A stretch of 43,744 bases of DNA from CAZQCV01 sp964591665 (lineage in GTDB: Bacteria; Patescibacteriota; Minisyncoccia; Phycocordibacterales; UBA9973), in the NCBI GenBank assembly GCA_964591665.1, contig CAZQCV010000002.1, positions 1-43,744 of the forward strand, in the 5' to 3' direction. The notes beneath the pieces are model-generated. The model saw nothing but the letters and a program-made list of their open reading frames with translations, ran no database searches and was not told the DNA's origin. The position numbers and the translations under genes were made by a program. Shown piece after piece: positions 1-7,376 of this stretch. Within the stretch, counting starts at the first letter, position 1. Every line of letters starts with the position of its first letter.

Positions 1-280
1 TGTTTTTGATGTAGTCAGCGTGACCTGGAGCATCAATGTGAGCATAGTGACGAGTTGGAGTCTCATACTCGTTGTGAGAAAGCGCGATAGTAATACCACG
101 AGCTTTTTCTTCTGGAGCTGAGTCAATCTGATCAACTGACTTCATTTTTGATGAGTAACCATTTCCTTCACGTCCGAGAACTGTAAGGATAGCCGCAGTA
201 AGTGTTGTCTTACCGTGGTCCACGTGACCAATAGTACCTACGTTCACGTGAGGTTTTGTACGATTAAATTCTTCTGCCAT
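1..280 (-). CDS. tuf: Elongation factor Tu, N-terminal part (runs off window)
   Basis: EF-Tu is the GTPase that delivers aminoacyl-tRNA to the ribosomal A site. The visible 93 residues hold the P-loop GHVDHGKT (residues 18-25), the switch I RGITI segment (about 61-65) and the G3 motif DAPGHADY (83-90), so the family is certain. The rest lies beyond the left edge. Most bacteria have Cys in DCPGHADY (Cys81 of E. coli); this protein has Ala, which I believe is usual in Patescibacteria. The ATG at 280 is the only sensible start because the conserved MAEEF...KPHVNVGTIGH start follows at once. No Shine-Dalgarno precedes it. The gene has its own strong promoter and a leader of about 135 nt. It is near fusA but separated from it by two small unrelated genes, unlike the usual fusA-tuf pair. 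Confidence 0.97.
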   Translation of the reverse strand, partial: MAEEFNRTKPHVNVGTIGHVDHGKTTLTAAILTVLGREGNGYSSKMKSVDQIDSAPEEKARGITIALSHNEYETPTRHYAHIDAPGHADYIKN

Positions 281-298
281 ATATATGTTGTGCAGTAC

Positions 299-333
299 CT
301 AACGAAGTATACGAGAACGCGTTACTTTGTTAG
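299..333 (-). promoter_or_regulatory. Imperfect hairpin in the tuf leader
   Basis: In the tuf 5' leader, CTAAC and AAGTA pair with TACTT and GTTAG, giving a stem of 5 plus 5 bp broken by one A-C mismatch, about 19 nt before the start codon. It could influence ribosome access to a leader that has no Shine-Dalgarno. A role is inference only. Confidence 0.35.
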
Positions 334-424
334 AAACTACATAAAAAGAACTACTTATAAATAGTCACTTCTTCCGGAAACTTCTTACCTACAAATAAAA
401 AGACCGCAAGGAGCGATTACTAGT

Positions 425-453
425 AATATAACGTATTATGAAAAATAAGTCAA
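425..453 (-). promoter_or_regulatory. tuf promoter (TTGACT-17-TATATT)
   Basis: Read on the minus strand, a -35 TTGACT (448-453) and a -10 TATATT (425-430) are separated by exactly 17 bp. Transcription would start near 418, leaving a leader of about 135 nt before the tuf ATG at 280. It is among the best sigma-70-type promoters in the window, as expected for EF-Tu. Confidence 0.8.
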
Positions 454-487
454 TAATGGATTAGTACAATCTTTTTGTGTACCCCTA

Positions 488-523
488 CTAAAAACACCCC
501 TTTTATGAGGGGGGTGTTTTTAG
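488..523 (-). terminator. Terminator of the 272-residue secreted protein gene
   Basis: A 13-bp perfect stem (CTAAAAACACCCC with GGGGTGTTTTTAG) encloses a 10-nt loop, just after the stop codon at 539. The T-rich arm lies inside the stem on both strands, so it can act in either direction. Confidence 0.85.
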
Positions 524-538
524 TACCGATGTTTTAAG

Positions 539-1357
539 TTAGAAATTAAGCGCCTTAAGTGCTTTATTGACTGTATGTGCATCTTTTGAGGCAACCTCAA
601 GATCTGCATGCGCTGCTTTAATTGCTACTTGAGCATTTTGTAGAGCAGTCTTGTTGCTTTGTGACATACCTTGATCTCCTTGGTCAGGGGTAAGTGAGGC
701 TACAAGAGTAATTGCTGTTTGGGCTTGAGCTTTTGCGTCAGCAATCTTTGCTTGCATTTCAGTAAGTGAAGCATTCATGGTCGTAACATCTTTACCAGCG
801 GTCTGAGCTGCGGTCACACGTACTTGGAGTTTACCTTGCACGGTTGTGAGATTATCAGATGTAGCGATGATTCTATCAGCAGCTGCAATGATACGTCCTT
901 GTGGATGAACAAGCGCAAAGATACGATATGACTTAGTGATTGACTTTACGTCAGTTTTGAGTGTTTCAATATCAGTATCAGCTGCGATTTTTGCCTTGAG
1001 TGTGGTGAGATTTGAAATATTAGTCTGTGCAGTAGCGACCAATGAAGCTTTTTGTGCATCAGACAACTTCTGCATTGCGTTAATGCGACTAATATCTTTA
1101 TTGAGTAATGCTATACGACGATCAATCTCTCGCGCCGCATTAGCTTTTATAGCATCCATACGTGTTGCGGCATCAGTACCAAACTTTTTATTCTCTTTTA
1201 AGATTTTATTTTCTCCTTTTTCTGTTTGGGAACCAAGACGAGCATCTGCTTCACCACGAAGACCAAGTGAAAACGCAGAAGCTGTTGATGCGGTACCAAG
1301 TGTTGCGATGAGTCCAAGAGCAACAAGTGTACCAGTAATAGTTGTTGTTTTTTTCAT
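539..1357 (-). CDS. Secreted alanine-rich coiled-coil protein, function unknown
   Basis: The 272-residue product starts with a clear signal peptide: MKKTTT, then a hydrophobic stretch from about residue 8 to 27 ending in STASA, a good signal peptidase I site. The rest is almost entirely predicted helix, rich in Ala, Lys, Asp and Thr, with heptad-like spacing at about 60-130 and 160-260. A short central segment (KSITKSYRIFALVHPQGRII, about 139-158) looks more conserved and less repetitive. I recall similar secreted helical proteins as common in Parcubacteria, without a known function. A surface or periplasmic structural role is a guess. The gene is monocistronic, with a -10 box 6 nt before the ATG and a strong terminator after the stop. 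Confidence 0.85.
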   Translation of the reverse strand: MKKTTTITGTLVALGLIATLGTASTASAFSLGLRGEADARLGSQTEKGENKILKENKKFGTDAATRMDAIKANAAREIDRRIALLNKDISRINAMQKLSDAQKASLVATAQTNISNLTTLKAKIAADTDIETLKTDVKSITKSYRIFALVHPQGRIIAAADRIIATSDNLTTVQGKLQVRVTAAQTAGKDVTTMNASLTEMQAKIADAKAQAQTAITLVASLTPDQGDQGMSQSNKTALQNAQVAIKAAHADLEVASKDAHTVNKALKALNF

Positions 1358-1363
1358 AAAATA

Positions 1364-1369
1364 ATTATA
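1364..1369 (-). promoter_or_regulatory. -10 box TATAAT, 6 nt before ATG (leaderless)
   Basis: A consensus TATAAT on the minus strand ends 6 nt before the ATG at 1357. The predicted transcription start therefore falls on or next to the start codon. No clear -35 is seen in this AT-only stretch. Confidence 0.6.
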
Positions 1370-1449
1370 TAGGTTTATATTATTGATAATAATGAATGTA
1401 TATACCTACATGTGGTATAACGAATCGAGTAGATATAATGTGACAGGTA

Positions 1450-1752
1450 TCATTCTTGAGGAATTGGTGTGTCATTGATCCCTTCACTTATATCTTTACT
1501 ATCTGAGGATATAATTGTGAGATTTGCATCAACTGCTGCCATATCTTGGTCAACAGAACTGGTAGACGTAGGGTTCGGAGGATTTGTTACTCCAGTATCA
1601 AAATTAGTTGCTGGTGTTTGCTCCTGAGATATTGGATTTTGATTTTCCTTCATACGATTGTTTCGAACAACGAAGAAGACGATGACTAATATTACAATAG
1701 TTATAACGATCCATGGAATAACATTGCCTTTTGTATAAATAGTTTTTTGCAT
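1450..1752 (-). CDS. Small single-pass membrane protein, function unknown
   Basis: The 100-residue product (MQKTIYTKGN...) has one transmembrane helix near the N-terminus (about residues 11-31, VIPWIVITIVILVIVFFVV). A basic stretch (RNNRMKEN) and a Pro/Thr/Ser/Asp-rich tail follow. The positive charges after the helix suggest that the tail is on the cytoplasmic side, though the tail composition is more like a surface linker. I place the start at 1752 rather than the longer frame from 1827, because the extra residues are a poor Cys/Leu-rich translation. It is the only gene in the window that ends in TGA. No family is recognised. Hydrophobicity and sensible codon use support it as a real gene, but its start is uncertain. 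Confidence 0.6.
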   Translation of the reverse strand: MQKTIYTKGNVIPWIVITIVILVIVFFVVRNNRMKENQNPISQEQTPATNFDTGVTNPPNPTSTSSVDQDMAAVDANLTIISSDSKDISEGINDTPIPQE

Positions 1753-1844
1753 AAAGATAGTAACGTTATTATTACATAATAGCACCACATACAGTATACA
1801 CCGTACACGTAGTAATAACGAGTGCAATATCCACGGTGTGACAG

Positions 1845-1884
1845 ATATATAAAAACACCCTATTTCTAGGGTGTTTTTATATAT
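1845..1884 (-). terminator. fusA terminator
   Basis: A perfect 18-bp inverted repeat (ATATATAAAAACACCCTA / TAGGGTGTTTTTATATAT) with a TTTC loop begins 4 nt after the fusA stop. The symmetrical A/T arms allow function on both strands. Confidence 0.85.
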
Positions 1885-1888
1885 TATC

Positions 1889-4048
1889 TTATGCTATCTT
1901 TCGAGATTTAATGATTTCGTCTGCAACGTTTTGAGGGACAACGTCATATCGTACGAATTCCATAGTGAACCCTGCACGACCTTCTGTCATAGAGCGAAGC
2001 GTTGTCATGTATCCAAACATTTCAGATAGTGGCACGACTGCTTTTACAACCTGGTTAAGACCGCGAGTTTCCATACCTTCGATAAGACCACGTTTTGCAG
2101 AAAGAGAACCTGTTACATCACCCATGAACTTGTCTGGAGTAACTACTTCTACTTTCATCATTGGTTCAAGGATAACTGGACGAGCTGCTTTTGCCGCGTC
2201 TTGCATTGCCATAGATGCTGCAATTTTGAACGCCATTTCGTTTGAGTCAACTTCGTGATAACTACCATCATAGAGATCTACCGCAACATCAACCATTTTG
2301 AATCCTGCAAGTACACCGCGATCGAGACCTTCTTTAAATCCTTTTTCACAAGCTGGGATGTATTCTTGTGGAATAGCACCTCCTTTGATGTTGTTTGTAA
2401 ATTCAAAGTGGTCTTCACGTTTAACGTTTCGTGGTAAGTCTTCGATTTGTTCTTTAGTAAGAGACATATCCATAGGCTTGACTTTGATGCGAACGTGACC
2501 GTAGTTACCGCGTCCACCAGACTGTTTGATGTATTTACCTTCTACATCTGCTGTTCCTTGAATAGTTTCTCGATATGCAACCTGTGGTTTACCAACATTT
2601 GCATCTACTGCGAATTCGCGCTTCAAACGATCGACGATAATTTCAAGGTGAAGTTCTCCCATACCCGCAATAATAGTTTCTCCTGTTTCTTGATCAGAAG
2701 TAACACGGAATGTTGGGTCTTCTTGTGCAAGACGAGAGAGAGCCATACCCATTTTTTCTTGGTCAGGTTTTGTTTTTGGTTCAATACGAAGTGAAATAAC
2801 TGGTTCTGGAAACACGATACGGTTAAGCTCAATTGGATGTGCTTCATCACAAAGTGTATCTGAAGTAATAGTATCTTTGAGTCCCACCGCAGCTGCGATT
2901 TCACCAGCATATACTTTCTTTACTTCTTCACGATCGTTTGCGTGCATACGAAGGATTCGTCCAATACGTTCTTTGTTTCGAGTGCGTGGATTGTATACGT
3001 ATGATCCAGCTGCAAGTGAACCAGAGTACACACGGAAGAAGATAATCTGTCCTACGAATGGATCAGTTGCAACCTTAAACGCAAGTGCTGCAAATGGCTC
3101 TGAATCAGATGCTTTACGATCTTCTGGTTGATCTGTTTCTGGATTGATACCAGGAATTGGAGGAATATCTGTTGGTGCTGGAAGATAGTCGATAACAGCG
3201 TCGAGTACAAGCTGCACCCCTTTGTTTTTAAGTGCTGAACCAGCAAATACTGGGAAAATATCATTCGCAATAACAGCCTTTCGGAGTGTCTTTTTCAACG
3301 TAGCAATATCTGGAATAACACCATCGAGGTATGCAGTCATAAGTGCATCATCTTGTTCTACGATCTTTTCAATCAATTCTGCTCGATACTTTTCTGCATC
3401 AGCCATCATATCAGCTGGAATTTCACCTTCGATAATTTTTTCACCCATCGATCCTTCTGAACGATATGATTTCATCGTGAGAAGGTCTACCACACCTTCG
3501 AACTTATCTTCAAGACCGATTGGAAGTTGCATGCGAACAGCATTTTTATTGAGACGATCGAGAATAGTAGCAAATGAATGTTCGAAAGATGCACCTGTTC
3601 GGTCGAGTTTGTTTACGAAACAAATACGTGGAACCCGTGCTTCGTCAGCATAGCGCCAGTTTGTTTCTGATTGAGGTTCTACACCAGCAACACCGTCGAA
3701 TACTACTACCGCGCCATCAAGCACTCGGAGTGAGCGTTTTACCTCTACCGTAAAGTCAATGTGTCCAGGAGTGTCGATAATGTTGAAGCGATGTTTCTTT
3801 GTTTTGTCAGTAGGAGCATATGTCGGAGTCCAAAAACACGTGATCGCAGCAGATGTGATAGTGATACCACGCTCTTTTTCCTGCTCCATCCAGTCAGTTG
3901 TTGCTTCACCATTGTGCACCTCACCGATTTTGTGAGACATACCAGTATAATAAAGCACGCGTTCAGACGTGGTTGTTTTACCGGCATCAATGTGAGCAAT
4001 GATACCGAAGTTTCGAACTTTTTCGAGTGGATAGTCGCGGGTGTCCAT
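1889..4048 (-). CDS. fusA: Elongation factor G
   Basis: EF-G is the GTPase that drives ribosomal translocation and, with RRF, ribosome recycling. The 719-residue product has normal family length. It opens with the P-loop AHIDAGKTTT (about 18-27), followed by RGITI, DTPGH and the NKLD guanine-specificity motif, then domains II-V including GGRGNYGHV and the C-terminal GYMTTLRSMTEGRAGF. It has no odd gaps. The ATG at 4048 precedes the conserved MDTRDYPLEKVRNFGI segment. There is no Shine-Dalgarno, but there is a good promoter and a 54-nt leader with a small hairpin. In most bacteria fusA lies between rpsG and tuf; here it is a single-gene unit about 17 kb from rpsL-rpsG. Confidence 0.98.
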   Translation of the reverse strand: MDTRDYPLEKVRNFGIIAHIDAGKTTTSERVLYYTGMSHKIGEVHNGEATTDWMEQEKERGITITSAAITCFWTPTYAPTDKTKKHRFNIIDTPGHIDFTVEVKRSLRVLDGAVVVFDGVAGVEPQSETNWRYADEARVPRICFVNKLDRTGASFEHSFATILDRLNKNAVRMQLPIGLEDKFEGVVDLLTMKSYRSEGSMGEKIIEGEIPADMMADAEKYRAELIEKIVEQDDALMTAYLDGVIPDIATLKKTLRKAVIANDIFPVFAGSALKNKGVQLVLDAVIDYLPAPTDIPPIPGINPETDQPEDRKASDSEPFAALAFKVATDPFVGQIIFFRVYSGSLAAGSYVYNPRTRNKERIGRILRMHANDREEVKKVYAGEIAAAVGLKDTITSDTLCDEAHPIELNRIVFPEPVISLRIEPKTKPDQEKMGMALSRLAQEDPTFRVTSDQETGETIIAGMGELHLEIIVDRLKREFAVDANVGKPQVAYRETIQGTADVEGKYIKQSGGRGNYGHVRIKVKPMDMSLTKEQIEDLPRNVKREDHFEFTNNIKGGAIPQEYIPACEKGFKEGLDRGVLAGFKMVDVAVDLYDGSYHEVDSNEMAFKIAASMAMQDAAKAARPVILEPMMKVEVVTPDKFMGDVTGSLSAKRGLIEGMETRGLNQVVKAVVPLSEMFGYMTTLRSMTEGRAGFTMEFVRYDVVPQNVADEIIKSRKIA

Positions 4049-4108
4049 AAAATAATGAGAATTACGTTTTTAGTAAGTAAAAAAGCGAGTGTTTCGCCTT
4101 ATACACAT

Positions 4109-4136
4109 ACTATAGCATATAGAAGAGGAAAAGCAA
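4109..4136 (-). promoter_or_regulatory. fusA promoter (TTGCTT-16-TATAGT)
   Basis: On the minus strand, TTGCTT (4131-4136) and TATAGT (4109-4114) are 16 bp apart. The same -35 and spacing occur before rpsL (TTGCTT-16-TATACT), so the two translation units may share promoter behaviour. The leader to the ATG is about 54 nt. Confidence 0.75.
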
Positions 4137-4154
4137 GATGAAACGTAAGAATAT

Positions 4155-4183
4155 TTGACAGGATATAGTTTTAATTCTAAAAT
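4155..4183 (+). promoter_or_regulatory. Promoter of the 185-residue orphan gene (TTGACA-17-TAAAAT)
   Basis: A consensus -35 TTGACA (4155-4160) is followed by a 17-bp spacer and TAAAAT (4178-4183). The TTG of the -35 is in frame with the gene, so a longer reading frame seems to start there. The promoter argues that the real start is the ATG at 4203. Confidence 0.75.
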
Positions 4184-4202
4184 ACAGAAAATTTTAAATA
4201 CC

Positions 4203-4760
4203 ATGAAAAGAAACGGAAAACTCTATGTAGTGATGTTGGAGTGCACTATTGCCTCTCTTGACTCAGTTAAAAAAGCTTTGGGTATCATAAGTTCAAATAT
4301 GGTAGTCGGAGGAGATAGAATTTATTTCATAATAAATGACGACAACACCGAACAGCCAGATGCAATTTTATATAGGGCAACTATGCTTGAATTATACACA
4401 AGAATAGTATCAGGGCCGAAGGAAAAAATTACTATACGAAATGAGAGACAATATTTCGGAGGGCTAGGAGAAGAACTTTTAAATGAAACAGAAGATAAAG
4501 TCGACCGATGGCTTTTCAGACCACTAAAACTAAAAGATCAAAAAGCCTTTATATTAATGGCAAAGATAATTTCTTGTATAGCTATTAATAAGCAATATAA
4601 AGAGATAGAATTTTATCTTACAGAGTTTAATGGTTCAGAAAAAGTTTTTGAATTATTCATGAATCATTTAGATCAATCACTCGATACACTCACCAAGCGA
4701 GGAGAGATTCCAAAGATTAGAATATCTCTCGTAAACAAATCATATGAACCGCCTTCATAA
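4203..4760 (+). CDS. Hypothetical protein, 185 residues
   Basis: I do not recognise this protein. It has no signal peptide, membrane segment or cysteine motif. The sequence mixes beta-type segments near the start (KLYVVMLECTI, then DRIYFIINDDN at about 42-52) with later helical regions, so a soluble alpha/beta fold is likely. The start at 4203 is chosen because a strong promoter lies directly upstream and longer frames would begin inside it. The last codons and the stop lie in the 5' arm and loop of the terminator. It is an isolated plus-strand gene between the divergent fusA and the convergent M16 peptidase gene, with AT-richer codons than its neighbours, so recent acquisition is possible but unproven. 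Confidence 0.75.
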   Translation: MKRNGKLYVVMLECTIASLDSVKKALGIISSNMVVGGDRIYFIINDDNTEQPDAILYRATMLELYTRIVSGPKEKITIRNERQYFGGLGEELLNETEDKVDRWLFRPLKLKDQKAFILMAKIISCIAINKQYKEIEFYLTEFNGSEKVFELFMNHLDQSLDTLTKRGEIPKIRISLVNKSYEPPS

Positions 4761-4776
4761 GAAGCGGTTCTTTTTT
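4746..4776 (+). terminator. Terminator of the orphan gene, overlapping its stop codon
   Basis: GAACCGC...TTC pairs with GAA...GCGGTTC around an ATAA loop with one bulged C, followed by six T. The TAA stop (4758-4760) is in the loop, so the hairpin also encodes the last residues. Confidence 0.8.
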
Positions 4777-4781
4777 ATTTC

Positions 4782-6050
4782 CTAAAACTTCAAAACTTCT
4801 TTGAACGAAGCATCTGTTTCAAACGGACCGATGAGTGCGAGATTCAAGTGCTTATTCACGAAAATCTTTTTTGCCATATCTTGGATTTGTTTTGCAGTCA
4901 CCTTGCGAATCTCTTTTTCAACTTCTTCTGGAGATTTTATTTTCTTCTTGAGAATTTCTTGCATGCCATAAAATGACGTCCATGCATCAGAAGACTCCAG
5001 TTCGAGTTTCATATTTCCTACGAGATATTCTTTCACTTTTGCGAGTTCTTCTTTTGAGACTGGTACTTCAACAAGTTTTTTACATTCAAGTAATATTTCT
5101 CGTATCACTTCCGGTACTCGGTCATTTGAAATACCTGCAGAGATTTCAAGACATCCATGATCGGTAGATGTGTCGTTATGTGAACGCACATAATATGCAA
5201 CACCGAGATCTTCACGGAGTTTTATAAAAAGTCGAGATGACATTCCGCCTGCAAGAATCGTCGAGAGTACGGTAAGTACTGGATTGTTTTTATTATATGC
5301 ATCAAAGGTTCTCACACCTAACACCAGGTGCGTTTGATCTGTTTTTTTGTACTGCACGAGCACTTCTGGCTTTGACTGCTTCTCAATCGTCTTTAACTTT
5401 GATGCTTTTGCGTGATTCTTGAGTGTACCAAATATCTTCGCAACTTCTTTTTCTACTTCTTTTGCACTTACCTTTCCTGCGACAATTACTGTTGTTGCCT
5501 TCGGAACATAGTGTGCATGTTTGTATTCAACAAAATCATCACGAGTGAAACTTTTTACGTTTTCTCGTGTACCTGCAATGTTCCAACCAGCAGGTTGATC
5601 TCCATAGAGAAGTGACGTAAAAAGATCCTGCACATGACGATGTGGCATATCTTCATACATATTTATTTCTTCTACAATCACACCTTTTTCTTTCTGCATT
5701 TCTGCTTCAGGAAATGTTGAGTTCAAATAAATATCAGAAATCACGTCAAAGAGTTGTTTAAAATGTTTTGCGTCACTTTTTGCATAGTAGCCAGTATATT
5801 CCTGTCCGGTAAATGCATTGTACTGACTACCGAGACCATCGAGCTCACTTGCGATCGTATGCGCTGTTGGACGCATTGTTGTACCTTTGAAACACATGTG
5901 TTCTAGAAAATGTGAGATACCATTGTTCTTTTTATTTTCATATTTTGAACCGGTCTCTACGAGCACAAGTACGGTAACAGTCGGATTATCCTTCATTGGA
6001 ACAGTAATGACTCGAAGTCCATTTTTGAGTTTTGATTTTGTGTATTTCAT
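4782..6050 (-). CDS. M16-family zinc peptidase (processing-peptidase/pitrilysin type)
   Basis: M16 peptidases cut peptides or presequences within a closed chamber built from two homologous halves. The 422-residue product has the inverted zinc motif HFLEH (residues 47-51) and the downstream acidic ligand region VIVEEINMYED (about 121-131). The second half carries the usual GGMSSRLF...LREDLGVAYYV segment. The length matches the short bacterial form that dimerises. No signal peptide is present, so it probably acts in the cytoplasm. It is the last gene of an operon (surface protein, glyS, PRTase-like, Nudix, M16) and starts 5 nt after the Nudix stop. The substrate is unknown. Confidence 0.93.
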   Translation of the reverse strand: MKYTKSKLKNGLRVITVPMKDNPTVTVLVLVETGSKYENKKNNGISHFLEHMCFKGTTMRPTAHTIASELDGLGSQYNAFTGQEYTGYYAKSDAKHFKQLFDVISDIYLNSTFPEAEMQKEKGVIVEEINMYEDMPHRHVQDLFTSLLYGDQPAGWNIAGTRENVKSFTRDDFVEYKHAHYVPKATTVIVAGKVSAKEVEKEVAKIFGTLKNHAKASKLKTIEKQSKPEVLVQYKKTDQTHLVLGVRTFDAYNKNNPVLTVLSTILAGGMSSRLFIKLREDLGVAYYVRSHNDTSTDHGCLEISAGISNDRVPEVIREILLECKKLVEVPVSKEELAKVKEYLVGNMKLELESSDAWTSFYGMQEILKKKIKSPEEVEKEIRKVTAKQIQDMAKKIFVNKHLNLALIGPFETDASFKEVLKF

Positions 6051-6055
6051 GATGT

Positions 6056-6490
6056 TTATTTTGGTAGCTGATCAATAATTTTAGGTAGTGCATATTGCCA
6101 TGCGGTATGAAGCGGTGTTGGTATTGTATCCAGTGTAACCCATTTTATTTCTTCAAATTTATGCGGTTCACCATTTTGGACTTGTTTTGGATCAACCTCA
6201 ACAAGAAACACCAAAGACAACCAGTGTGTTTTCTTTCCTTCATGTTCACGAAAAATATCAAAGTAAGAGATAAATTTTGAAGAAAGTACATCAGCACAGT
6301 ATTCTTCTTTTATTTCTTTATGCAACGTTTGGTCGACAGTATCTCCAAAATCAACTCCGCCACCACCAAAGTCCCATGTGCCATGTTCATCACGACAGTT
6401 TATACTTCGTTTATTCATCAGATAGTTTCCTTTTCCATCGTGACACATGTATGAAACAGTAATTCCAATATAATCAATTCCTTTTTGCAT
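6056..6490 (-). CDS. Nudix hydrolase
   Basis: Nudix enzymes hydrolyse nucleoside diphosphates linked to another group, often as house-cleaning. The 144-residue product has a Nudix box at about residues 41-63 (GGGVDFGDTVDQTLHKEIKE). The first Glu of the consensus (G-x5-E-x7-REUXEEXGU) is Asp, Arg is Lys and the late Gly is Cys, but the metal-binding EE pair is kept. Activity is therefore likely but specificity unknown. It lies 3 nt after the PRTase-like gene and 5 nt before the M16 gene, within one operon. Later motif HKFEEIKWVTLDTIPTPLHT is typical of the family's C-terminus. Confidence 0.88.
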   Translation of the reverse strand: MQKGIDYIGITVSYMCHDGKGNYLMNKRSINCRDEHGTWDFGGGGVDFGDTVDQTLHKEIKEEYCADVLSSKFISYFDIFREHEGKKTHWLSLVFLVEVDPKQVQNGEPHKFEEIKWVTLDTIPTPLHTAWQYALPKIIDQLPK

Positions 6491-6493
6491 ATA

Positions 6494-7375
6494 TTAATTT
6501 TTATCTAAAGTATCAATAATTGTATTTGCAATACTATTTCCCAGAGATTTCATTTCCTCTCTTAAGAGCATTTTTTCTTTTGCTAATTTCTCAGATTCAA
6601 CTGAATCAGAATACCTAACCGGTTCAGTGTATTTATTATCATAATTCTTGGTAACCCCAACTGCTTCGGAACCAGCGTAAGAGAACCTTAGCCTCCCATT
6701 CTTATCCGGATTACCTTCGCTATTATCTTGAAATTGATATCCACCCTTGGCTTCAAATTCTCCATCTCTTTTTTTAAGAGTATGTGACGTCCCAATAGAG
6801 TATGATCTTATATCTCGAGAATCAAATGCTCTTTTTATTTCATCTAATGAAATTTGCCAAGCATGAAAGTCATCTATAATTGCCATTTTAAAATCAGGGA
6901 TCACTGATGTATATTCTTCTATTTCTTGGGCTCTTTCTTTCATAAGAGCTCTGCTTATTGTCGTTTTCTCTACTTCAGCAGTTTTTACATAATCTTCAAT
7001 AAGCATTTTATGATCATTTTCAGAGATGTGTTCTTTGATAGCACTTCTTAAATCTTCACTACTGTTAATTCTTCCCTCCATTCCTTCATAACGTTCAAGG
7101 TAGATTTGCATTCCATGCGGATTTTTCCCAACATTAAAGAACACAAATTTTGGAATTTTAGTATTTTTATTTTCTTGCAGCTTTTTAAAAATTGGAGCTA
7201 ACAAATAAGATAGCGGACGGGCTGCTGTTTCCGGAAGAAGAATCACATCAGGGAAATTATTCTCAAAGTCAGCATACATGTGTTTTATAACACTCTGCGC
7301 TCCTTCTGTAAGATATTTTCTATCCCAATCATTTAGAATTTTTTCTTCTTTTTTAGGAAACTCAAAATGTTCCAT
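6494..7375 (-). CDS. Hypothetical protein, possible phosphoribosyltransferase-like fold
   Basis: The 293-residue product is not a family I can name. Two segments resemble a type I phosphoribosyltransferase core. One is a strand-turn-helix DVILLPETAARPLSYLLAP (about 43-61), where these enzymes have a PRPP-loop-like 'vvgvprgG' element. The other is MAIIDDFHAWQISLDEIKRA (about 168-187), in the place of the PRPP-binding 'vlliDDv.tTG.T' motif. The small residues of the true motif are absent, so it may bind something else or be inactive. The middle is charged and helical; the C-terminal third looks less ordered and ends in a helix. It begins one base after the glyS stop and is followed 3 nt later by a Nudix gene, which hints at nucleotide metabolism. 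Confidence 0.6.
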   Translation of the reverse strand: MEHFEFPKKEEKILNDWDRKYLTEGAQSVIKHMYADFENNFPDVILLPETAARPLSYLLAPIFKKLQENKNTKIPKFVFFNVGKNPHGMQIYLERYEGMEGRINSSEDLRSAIKEHISENDHKMLIEDYVKTAEVEKTTISRALMKERAQEIEEYTSVIPDFKMAIIDDFHAWQISLDEIKRAFDSRDIRSYSIGTSHTLKKRDGEFEAKGGYQFQDNSEGNPDKNGRLRFSYAGSEAVGVTKNYDNKYTEPVRYSDSVESEKLAKEKMLLREEMKSLGNSIANTIIDTLDKN

Positions 7376-7376
7376 G

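Noticed and set aside
410..425. Short match to a conserved 16S rRNA stretch (CTAGTAATCGC) in the tuf leader
   Set aside because: Only about 11 bases agree and no flanking rRNA sequence is present; it is chance.
936..1364. Plus-strand open frame opposite the secreted coiled-coil protein
   Set aside because: Ser/Ala-rich shadow of the real gene, without promoter or recognisable domain.
4155..4202. TTG start for the 185-residue gene
   Set aside because: The TTG is the -35 TTGACA of a well-spaced promoter; transcription would begin after it.
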